From assembly GCA_965364515.1 (NCBI GenBank), contig CBDTXZ010000028.1:1-24135 (forward strand): 24,135 nt of DNA, given 5' to 3'. The position numbers and the translations under genes were made by a program. The stretch is from JAHEDH01 sp965364515. GTDB taxonomy: Bacteria > Actinomycetota > Acidimicrobiia > Spongiisociales > ZC4RG35. Position 1 is the stretch's first letter. Every line of letters starts with the position of its first letter. The notes under the pieces are model-generated. The model was not told where the DNA came from. It made no database searches and saw nothing but the letters and a program-made list of their open reading frames with translations. Below, piece by piece: positions 24,096 to 24,135 of the stretch.

Positions 24096-24135
24096 CGCAC
24101 GCGCCGCCGGACCGGATGATCTCGGCCATGACCCG

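Overview
The window looks like a chromosomal segment of a GC-rich actinobacterium. Third codon positions are strongly G/C, GTG starts are common, and ATGA or GTGA stop/start overlaps join many genes. The gene families fit this: DrrAB-type exporters, a Pta with a BioD-like N-terminal domain, and an FeS-type bacterial photolyase. A lineage near Acidimicrobiia or a related uncultured class is a guess from gene style, not a demonstrated placement. No rRNA, tRNA, insertion sequence, integrase, phage gene or CRISPR array was seen. Almost all of the sequence is coding.

Layout from left to right. (1) Positions 1-1299, minus strand: the N-terminal part of an M24/Xaa-Pro aminopeptidase-like protein, cut by the window edge, sits downstream of a proline iminopeptidase with an ATGA overlap. 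(2) 1374-3196, plus: a DrrA/DrrB-type ABC exporter pair. (3) 3222-7706, minus: a probable four-gene unit of beta-CASP metallo-beta-lactamase RNase, PfkB sugar kinase, FeS-type (6-4)-like photolyase and GNAT acetyltransferase, with a strong RNA hairpin between kinase and photolyase. (4) 7993-11054, plus: a LolD/MacB-type ATPase with a large FtsX-domain permease, followed by a possible 40-residue Phe-rich membrane peptide. (5) 11297-18294, minus: a seven-gene unit of XRE-cupin regulator, peptide-binding lipoprotein, two permeases, two ATPases and a DUF1028 Ntn-hydrolase-like protein. A 9-4-9 palindrome lies just upstream of the regulator, and an 8-bp hairpin abuts the first permease start codon. 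(6) 18589-21798, plus: pta-ackA. (7) 21810-22223, minus: an unrecognised 137-residue protein. (8) 22324-24095, plus: a second ABC-2 exporter pair.

Functionally, the peptide importer, DUF1028 protein, proline-specific peptidases and Pta-AckA would suit a heterotroph that takes up peptides and can make ATP by acetate formation. That link is an inference. Most genes belong to known families, and I found no convincing evidence of a wholly new defence or mobile system. The less ordinary signals are the autoregulation-like operator, the two intercistronic hairpins, the small Phe-rich ORF, the photolyase-RNase gene unit, and the DUF1028 protein closing the importer operon.
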